Of a stretch of 64,000 bases of DNA, positions 9,348 through 19,094 are shown one piece after another (the first letter of the stretch is position 1; each line of letters starts with the position of its first letter). A model generated the notes under the pieces. It searched no databases. It saw only the letters and a program-made list of their open reading frames with translations, and was not told the DNA's origin. The position numbers and the translations under genes were made by a program. Source of the stretch: Hyalangium gracile (GTDB taxonomy: Bacteria; Myxococcota; Myxococcia; Myxococcales; Myxococcaceae); assembly GCF_020103725.1 (NCBI RefSeq), contig NZ_JAHXBG010000009.1, forward strand, positions 124,001 through 188,000, in the 5' to 3' direction.

Positions 9348-10970
9348 ATGCGAGACCCAGTGTCCTCTCCGAAGCCGCCGGATCTTCCCCCCGGCGTGGT
9401 GCTCCATGGCGCCTGGTCCTCGGATTACGCCTCCGTGCTCACCCCCGCGGCGCTCGACTTCGTCGCGAAGCTGACACGTGCCTTCGGTGAGCGCCGCGAG
9501 GCCCTGCTGGCTCGCCGGCAGGAGCGCCAGGCCGCCTTCAACCGTGGCCTGCGGCCCCACTTCCTCCCGGACACCCAGGCCATCCGCGACGGCGACTGGA
9601 AGGTGGCCCCGCTGCCGCGAGATCTGCTCGACCGGCGCGTGGAGATCACCGGCCCGGTGGAGCGCAAGATGATCATCAACGCGCTCAACTCGGGCGCCAG
9701 CGTCTTCATGGCGGACTTCGAGGACGCCAACAGCCCCACCTGGGACAACGTGGTGCGCGGGCAGCTCAACCTGATGGACGCCGTCCGCAGGACCATCACC
9801 TTCACCGCCGACAACGGCAAGCACTACGCGCTGGTGGAGAAGCCCGCCGTCCTCTTCGTGCGGCCCCGGGGCTGGCACCTGCCGGAGCGCCACCTCGAGG
9901 TGGACGGCAAGCCGGTGCCCGGCGCCTTCCTCGACTTCGGGCTCTTCTTCTTCCACAACGTCCACGAGCAGCTCGCCCGCGGCACCGGCCCCTACTTCTA
10001 TCTGCCCAAGATGGAGAGCCACCTGGAGGCCCGGCTGTGGAACGACGTGTTCCTGCTGGCCCAGAGCGAGCTGGGCGTCGCTCGCGGCACCATCAAGGCC
10101 ACCGTGCTCATCGAGACGCTGCCGGCGGCCTTCGAGATGCACGAGATCCTCTACGAGCTGCGCGAGCACTCGGCGGGGCTGAACTGCGGCCGCTGGGACT
10201 ACATCTTCAGCTTCATCAAGAAGCTCCAGTCCGACCCGGCCTTCCTGCTGCCGGACCGCGGGCAGGTGACGATGGACAAGGCGTTCCTGGACGCCTACTC
10301 GCGGCTGCTCATCCAGACGTGCCACCGCCGCGGCGTGCACGCCATGGGCGGCATGGCGGCCTTCATCCCCATCAAGGGGGACGCCGCCGCCAACGAGAAG
10401 GCGCTGGCGCAGGTGCGCGCCGACAAGCTGCGCGAGGTGAGGAACGGCCATGACGGCACCTGGGTGGCGCACCCGGCGCTGGTGCCGCTGGCGCGCAACG
10501 TCTTCGACGAGCACATGCCGGGCCCCAACCAGCTCCACAACCTGCGCGCCGACGTGAAGGTGGGCGAGAAGGAGCTGCTCGCCGTGCCCCAGGGCACCCG
10601 CACCGAGGAGGGCCTGCGCCACAACATCCGCGTGGGCGTGCAGTACATGGCCGCCTGGCTGGACGGGCTGGGCTGCGTGCCGCTCTACAACCTCATGGAG
10701 GACGCGGCCACCGCGGAGATCTCCCGCGCCCAGGTGTGGCAGTGGATCCACCACGGCGCCACGCTGGAGGACGGCCGCCACGTCACCCCGGAGCTGTTCC
10801 GCCAGGTAATGGCCGAGGAGATGGAGGAGCTCGAGCGGGAAGGCGCTCCGAGCCGCTATGGCGAGCGCTTCACCCAGGCTCGCCACCTCTTCGAGCGCCT
10901 GTCCGTCACACCCACCTTCGAGGACTTCCTCACCCTTCCGGCCTACGAGGCCTTGGACCCGCAGTACTGA
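9348..10970 (+). CDS. aceB: Malate synthase A
   Basis: A 540-residue cytosolic enzyme that condenses glyoxylate with acetyl-CoA to malate in the glyoxylate shunt. The family core is clear: [21 protein letters not shown] near 170, [13 protein letters not shown] and [14 protein letters not shown], followed by RGVHAMGGM. Length is typical of malate synthase A (about 530-540). ATG 9348 has AAGGAGG six bases upstream. It is followed after 26 bp by isocitrate lyase, so the two shunt enzymes form one operon. The 264-bp upstream gap is unusually AT-rich for this genome and probably holds the regulated promoter. Confidence 0.97.
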   Translation: MRDPVSSPKPPDLPPGVVLHGAWSSDYASVLTPAALDFVAKLTRAFGERREALLARRQERQAAFNRGLRPHFLPDTQAIRDGDWKVAPLPRDLLDRRVEITGPVERKMIINALNSGASVFMADFEDANSPTWDNVVRGQLNLMDAVRRTITFTADNGKHYALVEKPAVLFVRPRGWHLPERHLEVDGKPVPGAFLDFGLFFFHNVHEQLARGTGPYFYLPKMESHLEARLWNDVFLLAQSELGVARGTIKATVLIETLPAAFEMHEILYELREHSAGLNCGRWDYIFSFIKKLQSDPAFLLPDRGQVTMDKAFLDAYSRLLIQTCHRRGVHAMGGMAAFIPIKGDAAANEKALAQVRADKLREVRNGHDGTWVAHPALVPLARNVFDEHMPGPNQLHNLRADVKVGEKELLAVPQGTRTEEGLRHNIRVGVQYMAAWLDGLGCVPLYNLMEDAATAEISRAQVWQWIHHGATLEDGRHVTPELFRQVMAEEMEELEREGAPSRYGERFTQARHLFERLSVTPTFEDFLTLPAYEALDPQY

Positions 10971-10996
10971 TTTCCCCTAACCAGAGGAGCTTGCGC

Positions 10997-12283
<1,287 letters not shown>

Positions 12284-12293
12284 TGCGGCTCGT

Positions 12294-12322
12294 GGGCACG
12301 GGGGCCCCAGGCCTCCGTGCTC
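12294..12322. terminator. Strong hairpin between convergent genes (bidirectional terminator candidate)
   Basis: A 13-bp stem (two G-T pairs) closes on a three-base loop, CCA. It sits 11 bases after the aceA stop and touches the stop of the leftward gene at 12321. No T-run follows, so it is a structural candidate only. Confidence 0.55.
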
Positions 12323-12890
12323 ACTCCCAGCGGATGTCGAAGTCCGTGTCCTCGGGGCTCTTGCGCACGAAGGTCATGCTCACCTTCTTGATGCCCATGA
12401 CCTCGAAGGAGGCCTCGCACAGGCCCTGGTAGAACTCGGGCGGGATGGGGACTTCTCGGAAGATCATCCGCCAGTGGCGAGGGGCTACCTGCTCGGTGGT
12501 GCGCTCGCCGAAGTTGCTGTTGCGCCCGATGAAGTCCCCCACCTTGCGCATCAGCCGATCCGGGCCCATCAGGTTCAGCGCCTTGAGCTGGATCTGCCCC
12601 AGCAGCGTCTGCCGGTAGCCGTGGAGCATGCGCATGCCCACGCACCGGATGCCCTCGGGCTGCGGCAGGCTCGTGTAGTGGCGGCGCGCCAGCCATTCGA
12701 TGAGCTGGATGTAGCGGTCCACCGGCACCTCGACGGGCAGACCGCCGGTGCCACCCAGGAGCTCGATGACCTCCAGCATCTCCGCTGAGCCGGGCCCTAC
12801 TCCGAAGCCGCGCAGCAGGCCCTCGACGGCGCTGTTCTTGAGCGCGCGTCCGTCCTTGCTCGGCGTCTGCTGCGGTGGCCGTGGTTGCAT
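12321..12890 (-). CDS. DUF2378 / TIGR02265 family protein (Myxococcales paralogous family)
   Basis: A 189-residue cytosolic protein of the myxobacterial paralogous family TIGR02265/DUF2378, of which each genome carries many copies. Recognisable stretches are the N-terminal VEGLLRGFG, a central DRYIQLIEWLARRHY, and a C-terminal PRHWRMIFREVPIPPEFYQG leading to a short strand-rich tail. No catalytic residues are known for the family. ATG 12890 is the only good start; the frame stays open upstream through the neighbouring lipoprotein gene by base composition. It follows the lipoprotein at 12938 in the same direction. Confidence 0.85.
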   Translation of the reverse strand: MQPRPPQQTPSKDGRALKNSAVEGLLRGFGVGPGSAEMLEVIELLGGTGGLPVEVPVDRYIQLIEWLARRHYTSLPQPEGIRCVGMRMLHGYRQTLLGQIQLKALNLMGPDRLMRKVGDFIGRNSNFGERTTEQVAPRHWRMIFREVPIPPEFYQGLCEASFEVMGIKKVSMTFVRKSPEDTDFDIRWE

Positions 12891-12937
12891 GTCCGTCCCG
12901 GGTGAGCTCGCCCTCGAAGTATACCCGGCGGCGCGCG

Positions 12938-13363
12938 TCACTCGTACCAGGTGGGGACGATTCGCGCGATGGCCGGCTCCAGCGCGATGCGGCAGACCTT
13001 CCGCCAGGCCGCATCCGTCAGCGCCGCGGTGCCGCTGACGCACTCCTGCTCCGGACGCGTGTCGAGGAAGTAGAGCGCCTCCCGCGTGAGGTCGCAGCCG
13101 GCCCGCCCTCGCCCTCCTCCCGCGGCGCGGAGCTCCGGCACCGCCGCACGGAGCCGCTCCAGGAGCTGTGGGTCCCCCTTCGGCACGCAGAACTCGAGCG
13201 AGCCATCGGAGCGGCAGCCCGTGGCCTGGGTGAAGGCAAGCTTCTCCGTGGGGCAGTCCCCTGCTGGCGAGGTCGGCTGGGGCTCGGCGACGGGACTCGT
13301 AGGCGTGGAGGCGCATGCCCCCAAAAGACCGCAGACCATCAGGCACGACAGCGTCCAGCGCAT
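12938..13363 (-). CDS. Small Cys-containing lipoprotein
   Basis: A 141-residue secreted lipoprotein. The signal peptide ends in the lipobox LLGAC (Cys17), followed by a Thr/Pro-rich tether. The mature domain has five more cysteines (GDCPTE, TGCRSD, EFCVPKG, GCDLT, QECVSG) plus VCRIALEP, suggesting disulfides. I recognise no family. It lies upstream of the DUF2378 gene by 47 bp and could be co-transcribed with it. Confidence 0.7.
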   Translation of the reverse strand: MRWTLSCLMVCGLLGACASTPTSPVAEPQPTSPAGDCPTEKLAFTQATGCRSDGSLEFCVPKGDPQLLERLRAAVPELRAAGGGRGRAGCDLTREALYFLDTRPEQECVSGTAALTDAAWRKVCRIALEPAIARIVPTWYE

Positions 13364-13421
13364 CCGGGCACCTCCTGGAGTGCTCGGATCCTACGCTCCG
13401 GCGCCCCCGGTCGTCCCCGGC

Positions 13422-13667
13422 TCAATCCACCTTCTTGCGGTCGCTCTTCTCGTTGAAGGCGTCGCGCTGGCCGCGCTGCACGTCCCCCTCGCCGTCGTAG
13501 GGCCGCCCCACCTCCGTGCGCTGCCCGCCGTTCTGCCCGGAGATGTCGGTCAGCGCCTCCCGCCCACCATCTCCTGGCAGCCGATCCTCCGAGTCGTCCG
13601 GGTCCTTCTGCTTCGCGGGATCCAGCGGCATGCCGACGCTGCGCTGCTTCCACTCCTTCGGATCCAT
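13422..13667 (-). CDS. Small highly charged hypothetical protein
   Basis: An 81-residue, hydrophilic, probably disordered protein starting MDPKEWKQR, with many Asp, Glu, Lys, Arg and Gly residues and no cysteine or hydrophobic segment. ATG 13667 has AAGGAG at good spacing; a TTG at 13706 would add 13 residues but lacks such support. Its composition resembles small stress-associated or spore-associated hydrophilic proteins, but no family is recognised. Confidence 0.6.
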   Translation of the reverse strand: MDPKEWKQRSVGMPLDPAKQKDPDDSEDRLPGDGGREALTDISGQNGGQRTEVGRPYDGEGDVQRGQRDAFNEKSDRKKVD

Positions 13668-13756
13668 GGCTCGCTCCTTCGAGGCCTCGTTCACCTCTGC
13701 TCCCAAAGGTGCGGACGGAATGGTCTCGGGCAGCGAGGGCTCGCAGGCCTGCCTGC

Positions 13757-14110
13757 TCAGTTCAGCAGCGGAGGCTTCGACCTGGGCATCCGCGGGGGAG
13801 GTGGTCGGGCCTCCATCATCTCCAGCCCCTGCCGCGTCAGCAGGAACCGCACCACTCCGGAGCCTCGCTCCGTGTCGATCTCCGCCTCGAAGGCCGGCCC
13901 GACGATACCGCCCAGGTGGACGTCCTTGCGGAGGTTGCGCACCTTGCCGGAGATGAGGTCTCCCGCTACCTGTCCGACCGAGTCGTCTCGCTGGTAGAGC
14001 TCATACGCCGTCTGATGCAGCGTCATCGCCAGCGTGGGCGTGAGCGGCTGCGTGCTGAACAGCACCGAGATGAGCGTCCAGTAGGGAGGTGTCTCAGAGT
14101 CGTCGGACAT
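13757..14110 (-). CDS. Hypothetical protein, about 117 residues
   Basis: A mixed alpha/beta small protein starting MSDDSETPPYW. It contains DLISGKVRNLRKDVHLGGIVGPAFEAEID and ends in a Pro/Arg-rich tail. No family, signal peptide or membrane segment is visible. ATG 14110 is chosen; the codon before it is GTG, which could also start. Co-directional with the radical SAM gene 15 bp upstream, so probably transcribed with it. Confidence 0.6.
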   Translation of the reverse strand: MSDDSETPPYWTLISVLFSTQPLTPTLAMTLHQTAYELYQRDDSVGQVAGDLISGKVRNLRKDVHLGGIVGPAFEAEIDTERGSGVVRFLLTRQGLEMMEARPPPPRMPRSKPPLLN

Positions 14111-14125
14111 CACACCCCATCCTAA

Positions 14126-15421
14126 TCAAGCCCGTCCCCGCGCGCGTGGCTGTCTTCGCTGGACGATCTGCTCGGCGAGCGTCGCCTGCTGCTTCCAGTG
14201 CCCGTAGAGGCGCCCCTGCGAGGCCAGCCGGTCCAACCGGCGCTGCGTCTCCTCATCCACCCGGCCCGCGGGAGCATCCCGGTATGGCGTCCCCGGCAGC
14301 GGCATGAAGGTGTGCCCGTGCACGCGCGCGCCCAGCTCCGACAGCTGCTCCATCAGCCGGAGCGTCGCGTCGATGTCCTCCCGCTCCTCGCCCGGCAGCC
14401 CGAGGATGAAGTCCACGTTCGGAAGGAAGCCCGCCTCCAGCGCCAGCCGCGCGGCCCGCACCACCGCCTCCGTGTCATGGCCCCGGTGGCTGCTCCGGAG
14501 GATGCGCTCGGAGCCGGACTGCCCGCCGATGATGAGGTTGTCGTTGTCCACGTACCGCTCGAGCAGCGCCAGCGACTCCGGCGTCACGTGCTCCGGCCGC
14601 ACCTCCGAGGGGAAGGTGCCGAAGAAGATGCGCCCATCCGGCCCCATCGACTCGCGCAGCGCCGCCAGCAGCTCCTCCACCGCCGCCAGGTTCACCGACT
14701 CGTCCGGCGAGCCGTAGGACAGGGAGGTGGGCGTGATGAAGCGCACGTCCCGCCGCCCCGAGCGCCGCAGCACCCGGGCCCACTCGGCCACGTTGCGCAC
14801 GCTCCGGTGTCGGAACCGCGCCTTGTTCAGGAACGGCGTCTGGCAGAACCGGCACGCGTAGATGCAGCCCCGGGTGATTTCGATGGCCCCGTACTTCGCG
14901 TGCTCCGCCGCGAACGGCGGGAAGGCGTCCAGGTCCACCACGCCCTCGCCCCGCCCGTTCAGCACCACCCGCCCCTCCTCCAGCCGCGCCATCCCCCGAG
15001 TCCCCTTCGGGTCCTCGCCGCGCTTGAGTCGGTGGAGCAGCTCGCGCAGCAGGTGCTCGCCCTCGCCCACCGCGACCAGGTCGAAGCCCGCGCGCAGCGT
15101 CTGCTCCGTCTCCGCCGTGGCGTGCACTCCGCCCGCGATGCAGAGCACGCGCCGGCCCTCCAGCCGCTCGCGCACCCAGGCCAGCTCCTCCGCCGCGGCG
15201 CCGAAGCTCGCCGAGTAGAAGGACCAGGCCGCCACCACCGTGGCGCCCTCATCCGCGCACTGCCGCAGCGTGGTCAGCAGCGACTCGCGATCGCGCGGGA
15301 AGTGCAGGGCGACGTCCGCCAGCGAGGCGTCCGCCTCCACGGCGCCCGCCAGGACCGTGAAGGCGTACTTGCCCGGGTACTGGTAGCTCAGGACGAGCGC
15401 GACCTTCCCGTGGGAGCTCAT
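14126..15421 (-). CDS. B12-binding / radical SAM protein
   Basis: A 431-residue protein with an N-terminal cobalamin-binding Rossmann-like domain (about 1-150: VALVLSYQYPGKYAF, AAWSFYS, CIAGGVHATA) and a radical SAM core starting near 185 with CIYACRFC, the CxxxCxxC that holds the 4Fe-4S cluster. FILGLPGE and a C-terminal PGTPYRDAP complete the core. It resembles the MJ_1487/TIGR04013 group of B12-radical SAM proteins, whose reaction is unknown. ATG 15421 (MSSHGK) is chosen over a GTG at 15442. No obvious substrate gene lies beside it. Confidence 0.85.
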   Translation of the reverse strand: MSSHGKVALVLSYQYPGKYAFTVLAGAVEADASLADVALHFPRDRESLLTTLRQCADEGATVVAAWSFYSASFGAAAEELAWVRERLEGRRVLCIAGGVHATAETEQTLRAGFDLVAVGEGEHLLRELLHRLKRGEDPKGTRGMARLEEGRVVLNGRGEGVVDLDAFPPFAAEHAKYGAIEITRGCIYACRFCQTPFLNKARFRHRSVRNVAEWARVLRRSGRRDVRFITPTSLSYGSPDESVNLAAVEELLAALRESMGPDGRIFFGTFPSEVRPEHVTPESLALLERYVDNDNLIIGGQSGSERILRSSHRGHDTEAVVRAARLALEAGFLPNVDFILGLPGEEREDIDATLRLMEQLSELGARVHGHTFMPLPGTPYRDAPAGRVDEETQRRLDRLASQGRLYGHWKQQATLAEQIVQRRQPRARGRA

Positions 15422-15443
15422 GGGCGCGCGATGATGCCACACC

Positions 15444-16844
15444 CTAGGGCGTCAGGCGCTGCGCCGCGAACCGCGAGGCGTCAGTGTCCGGGTAGCGGTG
15501 GACGATGTAGCGATACACGCTCTGGGCCCGCGCGGGGTCGCTCATCCGCTCGGCGCACAGGCGCGCCAACAGCACCAGCGCCTGGGGCGCCACGGGCGAT
15601 TCCGGCGCCACGTCCGCCGCGGTCTCGAAGGCCTTGGCCGCCAGCGCGAAGTCCCCACCGCTGGCCGCCGCCCGCCCCACGAAGAGGTGCTGCTCCGGGG
15701 CCAGGCGCGCGTGGGACGAGGACTCCAGCCCCCGGTAGGCCAGCACCGCCCCCGCGGTGTCACGCGCCGTCACGGCGTCCACCACCGCCCTCAGGGACTC
15801 GCTCGGGTCCCCCACGGGCGCGCTCGGCTCCAGGTTCGACAGCACCGCCGCCATGCGGGACGCCACACCGCCCTCCTCGCGCCGCGGGGGCGGGGCGCTC
15901 TTCGCCTTGGAGGGCAGACGGCCCTGAGGGCGAGCCCCGGGGAGCACAGGCTCGTAATAGTCCTCCTCGACGCCGTAGCCGAGCTTGTCGCCCCGCACGA
16001 AGAGGAGCTGTCCCAGCACGTGCGCCATGAAGAAGGGCATCACCAGATCGAGCGTCCGCGAGACGACGGGGACTCCCGCGCTCGACAGCGCACCGCCCAG
16101 GAGGCCGAGCAGCACATCCAGGCCGAGCGACACCACCACCACCACGAGGGCGAGGAGGTAGTCCGTGCCCAGCCTGAAGGCCCAGAGCACCAACGCCACC
16201 GGGTTGAGCAGCACCCACAGCGAGGTGGGCGTGGCCGCGACCATGAAGGCCATGGGCCCGTAGAAGAGGCACCAGCCGAGGATGAGATAGAGGATCGGAT
16301 CCGAGAGCGCGGCCTCGAACCCTCCGCCCGGCTCCCAGTTCCCGCTGAAGATGACGTAGAGCACCGCGGGGGCCCAGACATAGAAGGAGCCGGCCAGCCC
16401 GCGCAGCAGGGGCGTGATGATGTCCGAGAGCGAGGAGAAGTCCGGCACGTCCAGCTCCACGCCCCGCGCCGACGACAGGAACACGTAGAACAGGTAGGCC
16501 CAGGTGCCGCCTGCCATGAGGACCCAGCCGATGAAGCCACCAAACCAGCCCATCAGGGAGCAGAAGACTCCCAGCCCCACGAGAGAGAACAGCGTGGAGG
16601 GCTTCACCAAGAAGCGCACCGAGTCGATCAGCCGGGACGCGTAGGAGCGGTGCGAACGATGGTGCTTCAGCCGAACGGCACGTCCTCCACAGAGCGAGCA
16701 CACCTCCACGGCCACGGCCGTGGGCCCGTACGTCTGCTCCGCGACACACTCAGGACACAGCCGGGACTGGCACGCCTCGCAGGTCCAGCCCGCGAGGCTC
16801 GTCGCGTGCGTCCGGCATCGCTCGGGGCGAGGAGATGAAGCCAT
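15444..16844 (-). CDS. B-box-like zinc finger, multi-pass membrane and TPR-like protein
   Basis: A 466-residue inner-membrane protein in three parts. Residues 1-55 carry a B-box-like zinc site: CRTHA, WTCEACQSRLCPECV and CSLCGG. About 75-300 form several transmembrane helices of the Yip1/DUF4013 kind with a long hydrophobic stretch LVVVVVSLGLDVLLGLLGG. Residues 380-466 form TPR-like helices ending RYIVHRYPDTDASRFAAQRL. ATG 16844 is chosen; the open frame upstream overlaps the divergent promoter. The layout suggests a scaffold that links a cytosolic zinc domain to a membrane platform, but that is inference. Confidence 0.65.
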   Translation of the reverse strand: MASSPRPERCRTHATSLAGWTCEACQSRLCPECVAEQTYGPTAVAVEVCSLCGGRAVRLKHHRSHRSYASRLIDSVRFLVKPSTLFSLVGLGVFCSLMGWFGGFIGWVLMAGGTWAYLFYVFLSSARGVELDVPDFSSLSDIITPLLRGLAGSFYVWAPAVLYVIFSGNWEPGGGFEAALSDPILYLILGWCLFYGPMAFMVAATPTSLWVLLNPVALVLWAFRLGTDYLLALVVVVVSLGLDVLLGLLGGALSSAGVPVVSRTLDLVMPFFMAHVLGQLLFVRGDKLGYGVEEDYYEPVLPGARPQGRLPSKAKSAPPPRREEGGVASRMAAVLSNLEPSAPVGDPSESLRAVVDAVTARDTAGAVLAYRGLESSSHARLAPEQHLFVGRAAASGGDFALAAKAFETAADVAPESPVAPQALVLLARLCAERMSDPARAQSVYRYIVHRYPDTDASRFAAQRLTP

Positions 16845-16991
16845 GGCCCCGCAGCCTACCCTGCCCCATGCCTGCTCCCAACCCCCCGGAACCATTGGAA
16901 AAACAGAGGTCGCAACTCCGGGGCGTTCCTGGCGGATAATGGGGGAGGGAGCCGAGCTGTGATCCAGGTCGGCCCCGCCTGCGGAGGAACC

Positions 16992-17492
16992 ATGCAAGTC
17001 AACAACCTGGGCGGCGTGCGGATGCCCGTCACCACCACGGACAGCACGGCCCAGACCGCTCGAGCCAGCTTCAGCACGCGCCTGCAGGGCAGCGCGGGTG
17101 CCCCCACCACCGGCCGCGTGGGCATTGCCGGCTCCAGCATCGTCTCCACGGCGATGGTGAACTCCGGCGCGGTTCCGGGCTCCGCCTTCGGTGGGCCCTA
17201 CATGCAGGCGAGGAGCGCGGGCGTGCCGGGCATCGGCGTGCCGGGCACGACCACCACGACGCCCCAGAGCCAGGTTCCCGGCACGGGCACCCCGGCCACC
17301 CAGGGCCCGAACTACGGCACCACCACTCCCCCCGCCGCCGGCTCCGAGTTCAATGGCGAGCTGCAGGCCATGTTCGCGGAGCAGAAGGCCATGAACGACA
17401 TGAAGGAGCTGATGAAGATGTCGCTCCTGTCGTTCGTGAGCAGCACCTTCGCGATGGGCCAGAGCCGCGGAAGCATCGAGGCGCTGGACTAG
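16992..17492 (+). CDS. Hypothetical low-complexity protein with helical C-terminus
   Basis: A 166-residue protein. The first two thirds are low-complexity, rich in Gly, Thr, Pro and Ser. The last third is a predicted amphipathic helix (MFAEQKAMNDMKELMKMS). No signal peptide. ATG 16992 with GGAGGA seven bases upstream is a strong start; an earlier frame-open GTG lies at 16959. The shape (flexible head, helical tail) resembles some secreted structural or secretion-chaperone substrates, but no family can be named. Confidence 0.55.
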   Translation: MQVNNLGGVRMPVTTTDSTAQTARASFSTRLQGSAGAPTTGRVGIAGSSIVSTAMVNSGAVPGSAFGGPYMQARSAGVPGIGVPGTTTTTPQSQVPGTGTPATQGPNYGTTTPPAAGSEFNGELQAMFAEQKAMNDMKELMKMSLLSFVSSTFAMGQSRGSIEALD

Positions 17493-17519
17493 CTTCTCCG
17501 ACGAGGCGCTCGCGGCCCG

Positions 17520-19034
17520 TCACTCCCCGACGAGCCGTTGGAGCGCTTCCCAGCAGGCGCGGACGTGGCGCTCCTCCGTGCGAGGGGCGCCGATGGCCAT
17601 GCGCAGCACGTACCGCGCGGGCGCACCGTCCACCCCAGGCAGCACCGTGTGCGAGAGGAAGGCGCTGCCAGTGGCGTTCAGCCGCTCCAGCAGGCCGCGG
17701 TTGCGCGCATCCGTGGCCTCGGGTGGCTCGCCCGGGCGCGGCGCGAGGCGGAAGCACACCAGGCTCAGCGAGCGCGGCACCGCCAGCTCGAAGCGCCCAT
17801 CCTCGCGCACCCAGGACTCGAACAGCCCGGCCAGGCGGATGTGCTCGCGCAGATAGGCTCGCAGGCCCTGCGCGCCGTAGTGGCGCAGCACGAACCACAG
17901 CTTCAGCGCTCGGAAGCGGCGGCCGAGCTCCACCTGCCAGTCCCGGTAGTCGATCACCGCGCCGCTGGCGCTGGCGGCGTTGCGCAGGTACTCCGGCGTC
18001 ACGCTGAGCGCGTCCACCAGGCCGGCCCGGTCTCGCGTGTAGAAGGCGTCGCAGTCGAAGTTGGTCAGCAGCCACTTGTGCGCATCGAAGGCGACGGAGT
18101 CCACCGCCTCGATGCCCGCGGCCAGTCCCTGGTGCTCCGGGCACAGGAGCGCCGAGCCCGCCCAGGCCGCGTCCACATGCAGCCAGCCTCCCATGGCCGT
18201 CAGGCCCGTGCGCTCCATCACCTGGCTGATCGGCCCCAGCGGATCCATCGCTCCCGAGGAGGTGGTGCCGAGCGTGGCGCAGACGAAGAAGGGCTGGCGG
18301 CCCGCGGCCAGGTCCTCGGTGATGGCCCGCTCCAGCAGCTCCGGCCTCAGGGCGTAGCCGGCGTCCGTCTCCAGCAGGCGCACGTGCGTGGTGTCGCTGG
18401 CGTCCCTCGCCACTCCGGACAGCATGGCCGCCTTGAGGACGGAGGAGTGCGCCTGCGTGGAGGAGTACGCGACGAGGGGCGCATGGCCGGGGCGCTTGCG
18501 CCGCACGCGCGCGCGGGCCGCCACCATGGCCACCAGCGTGGCCTCGCTCGCGGTGCCCTGGATGACGCCGCCCCCCGTGCCCGAGGTGGAGCGGAAGGAC
18601 TCCGGCAGCCCCGTGAGCTCCGCCAGCCAGTCCAGCACCCGCGTCTCCAGCTCCGTGCACGAGGGTCCCGTGGACCACAGCATCCCCTGGACGCCCAGCC
18701 CCGAGGACAGCAGATCGCCGAGCACCGACGGGCCCGAGGCGTTCGCCGGGAAGTAGGCGAAGAAGGAGGGGGACTGCCAGTGGGTGACGCCCGGCAGCAC
18801 CACCGAGTCGAGATCCTTGAAGACGGCGTCCCAGCCCTGCGCCCCACCGAGCCCCTGCTCCGGTGGGTGGACTGGCAGCTTCGCCAGCACCTCGCCCGGC
18901 TTCACCTGGGAGCGCACGGGGAAGGACTCCATCCGCTCCCAGTAGTCCGCGATCCAGTCCACCATCTGGTGGCCCAGGCGGCGGAAATCCTCGGACTTCA
19001 GATGCGGCACTTCCTCGTCGCGTTCCTGGCTCAT
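17520..19034 (-). CDS. PLP-dependent aromatic-L-amino-acid decarboxylase family protein
   Basis: A 504-residue group II decarboxylase that removes the carboxyl of an aromatic amino acid such as Tyr, Trp or DOPA. The PLP lysine is in FDAHKWLLTNFDC (near 317), preceded by LHVDAAWAGSALLCPEH with the conserved Asp. THWQSPSFFAYFPAN and GTASEATLVAM are further family blocks. Length matches the eukaryote-like AAAD class (about 475-500). ATG 19034. No transporter or operon partner is adjacent, so the physiological amine is unknown. Confidence 0.9.
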   Translation of the reverse strand: MSQERDEEVPHLKSEDFRRLGHQMVDWIADYWERMESFPVRSQVKPGEVLAKLPVHPPEQGLGGAQGWDAVFKDLDSVVLPGVTHWQSPSFFAYFPANASGPSVLGDLLSSGLGVQGMLWSTGPSCTELETRVLDWLAELTGLPESFRSTSGTGGGVIQGTASEATLVAMVAARARVRRKRPGHAPLVAYSSTQAHSSVLKAAMLSGVARDASDTTHVRLLETDAGYALRPELLERAITEDLAAGRQPFFVCATLGTTSSGAMDPLGPISQVMERTGLTAMGGWLHVDAAWAGSALLCPEHQGLAAGIEAVDSVAFDAHKWLLTNFDCDAFYTRDRAGLVDALSVTPEYLRNAASASGAVIDYRDWQVELGRRFRALKLWFVLRHYGAQGLRAYLREHIRLAGLFESWVREDGRFELAVPRSLSLVCFRLAPRPGEPPEATDARNRGLLERLNATGSAFLSHTVLPGVDGAPARYVLRMAIGAPRTEERHVRACWEALQRLVGE

Positions 19035-19094
19035 GGTGGGGTCGCGGACCCTAGGACGCCCCTCGGGCGGTGCGCAACGCCTCCTCCAGGGTGC

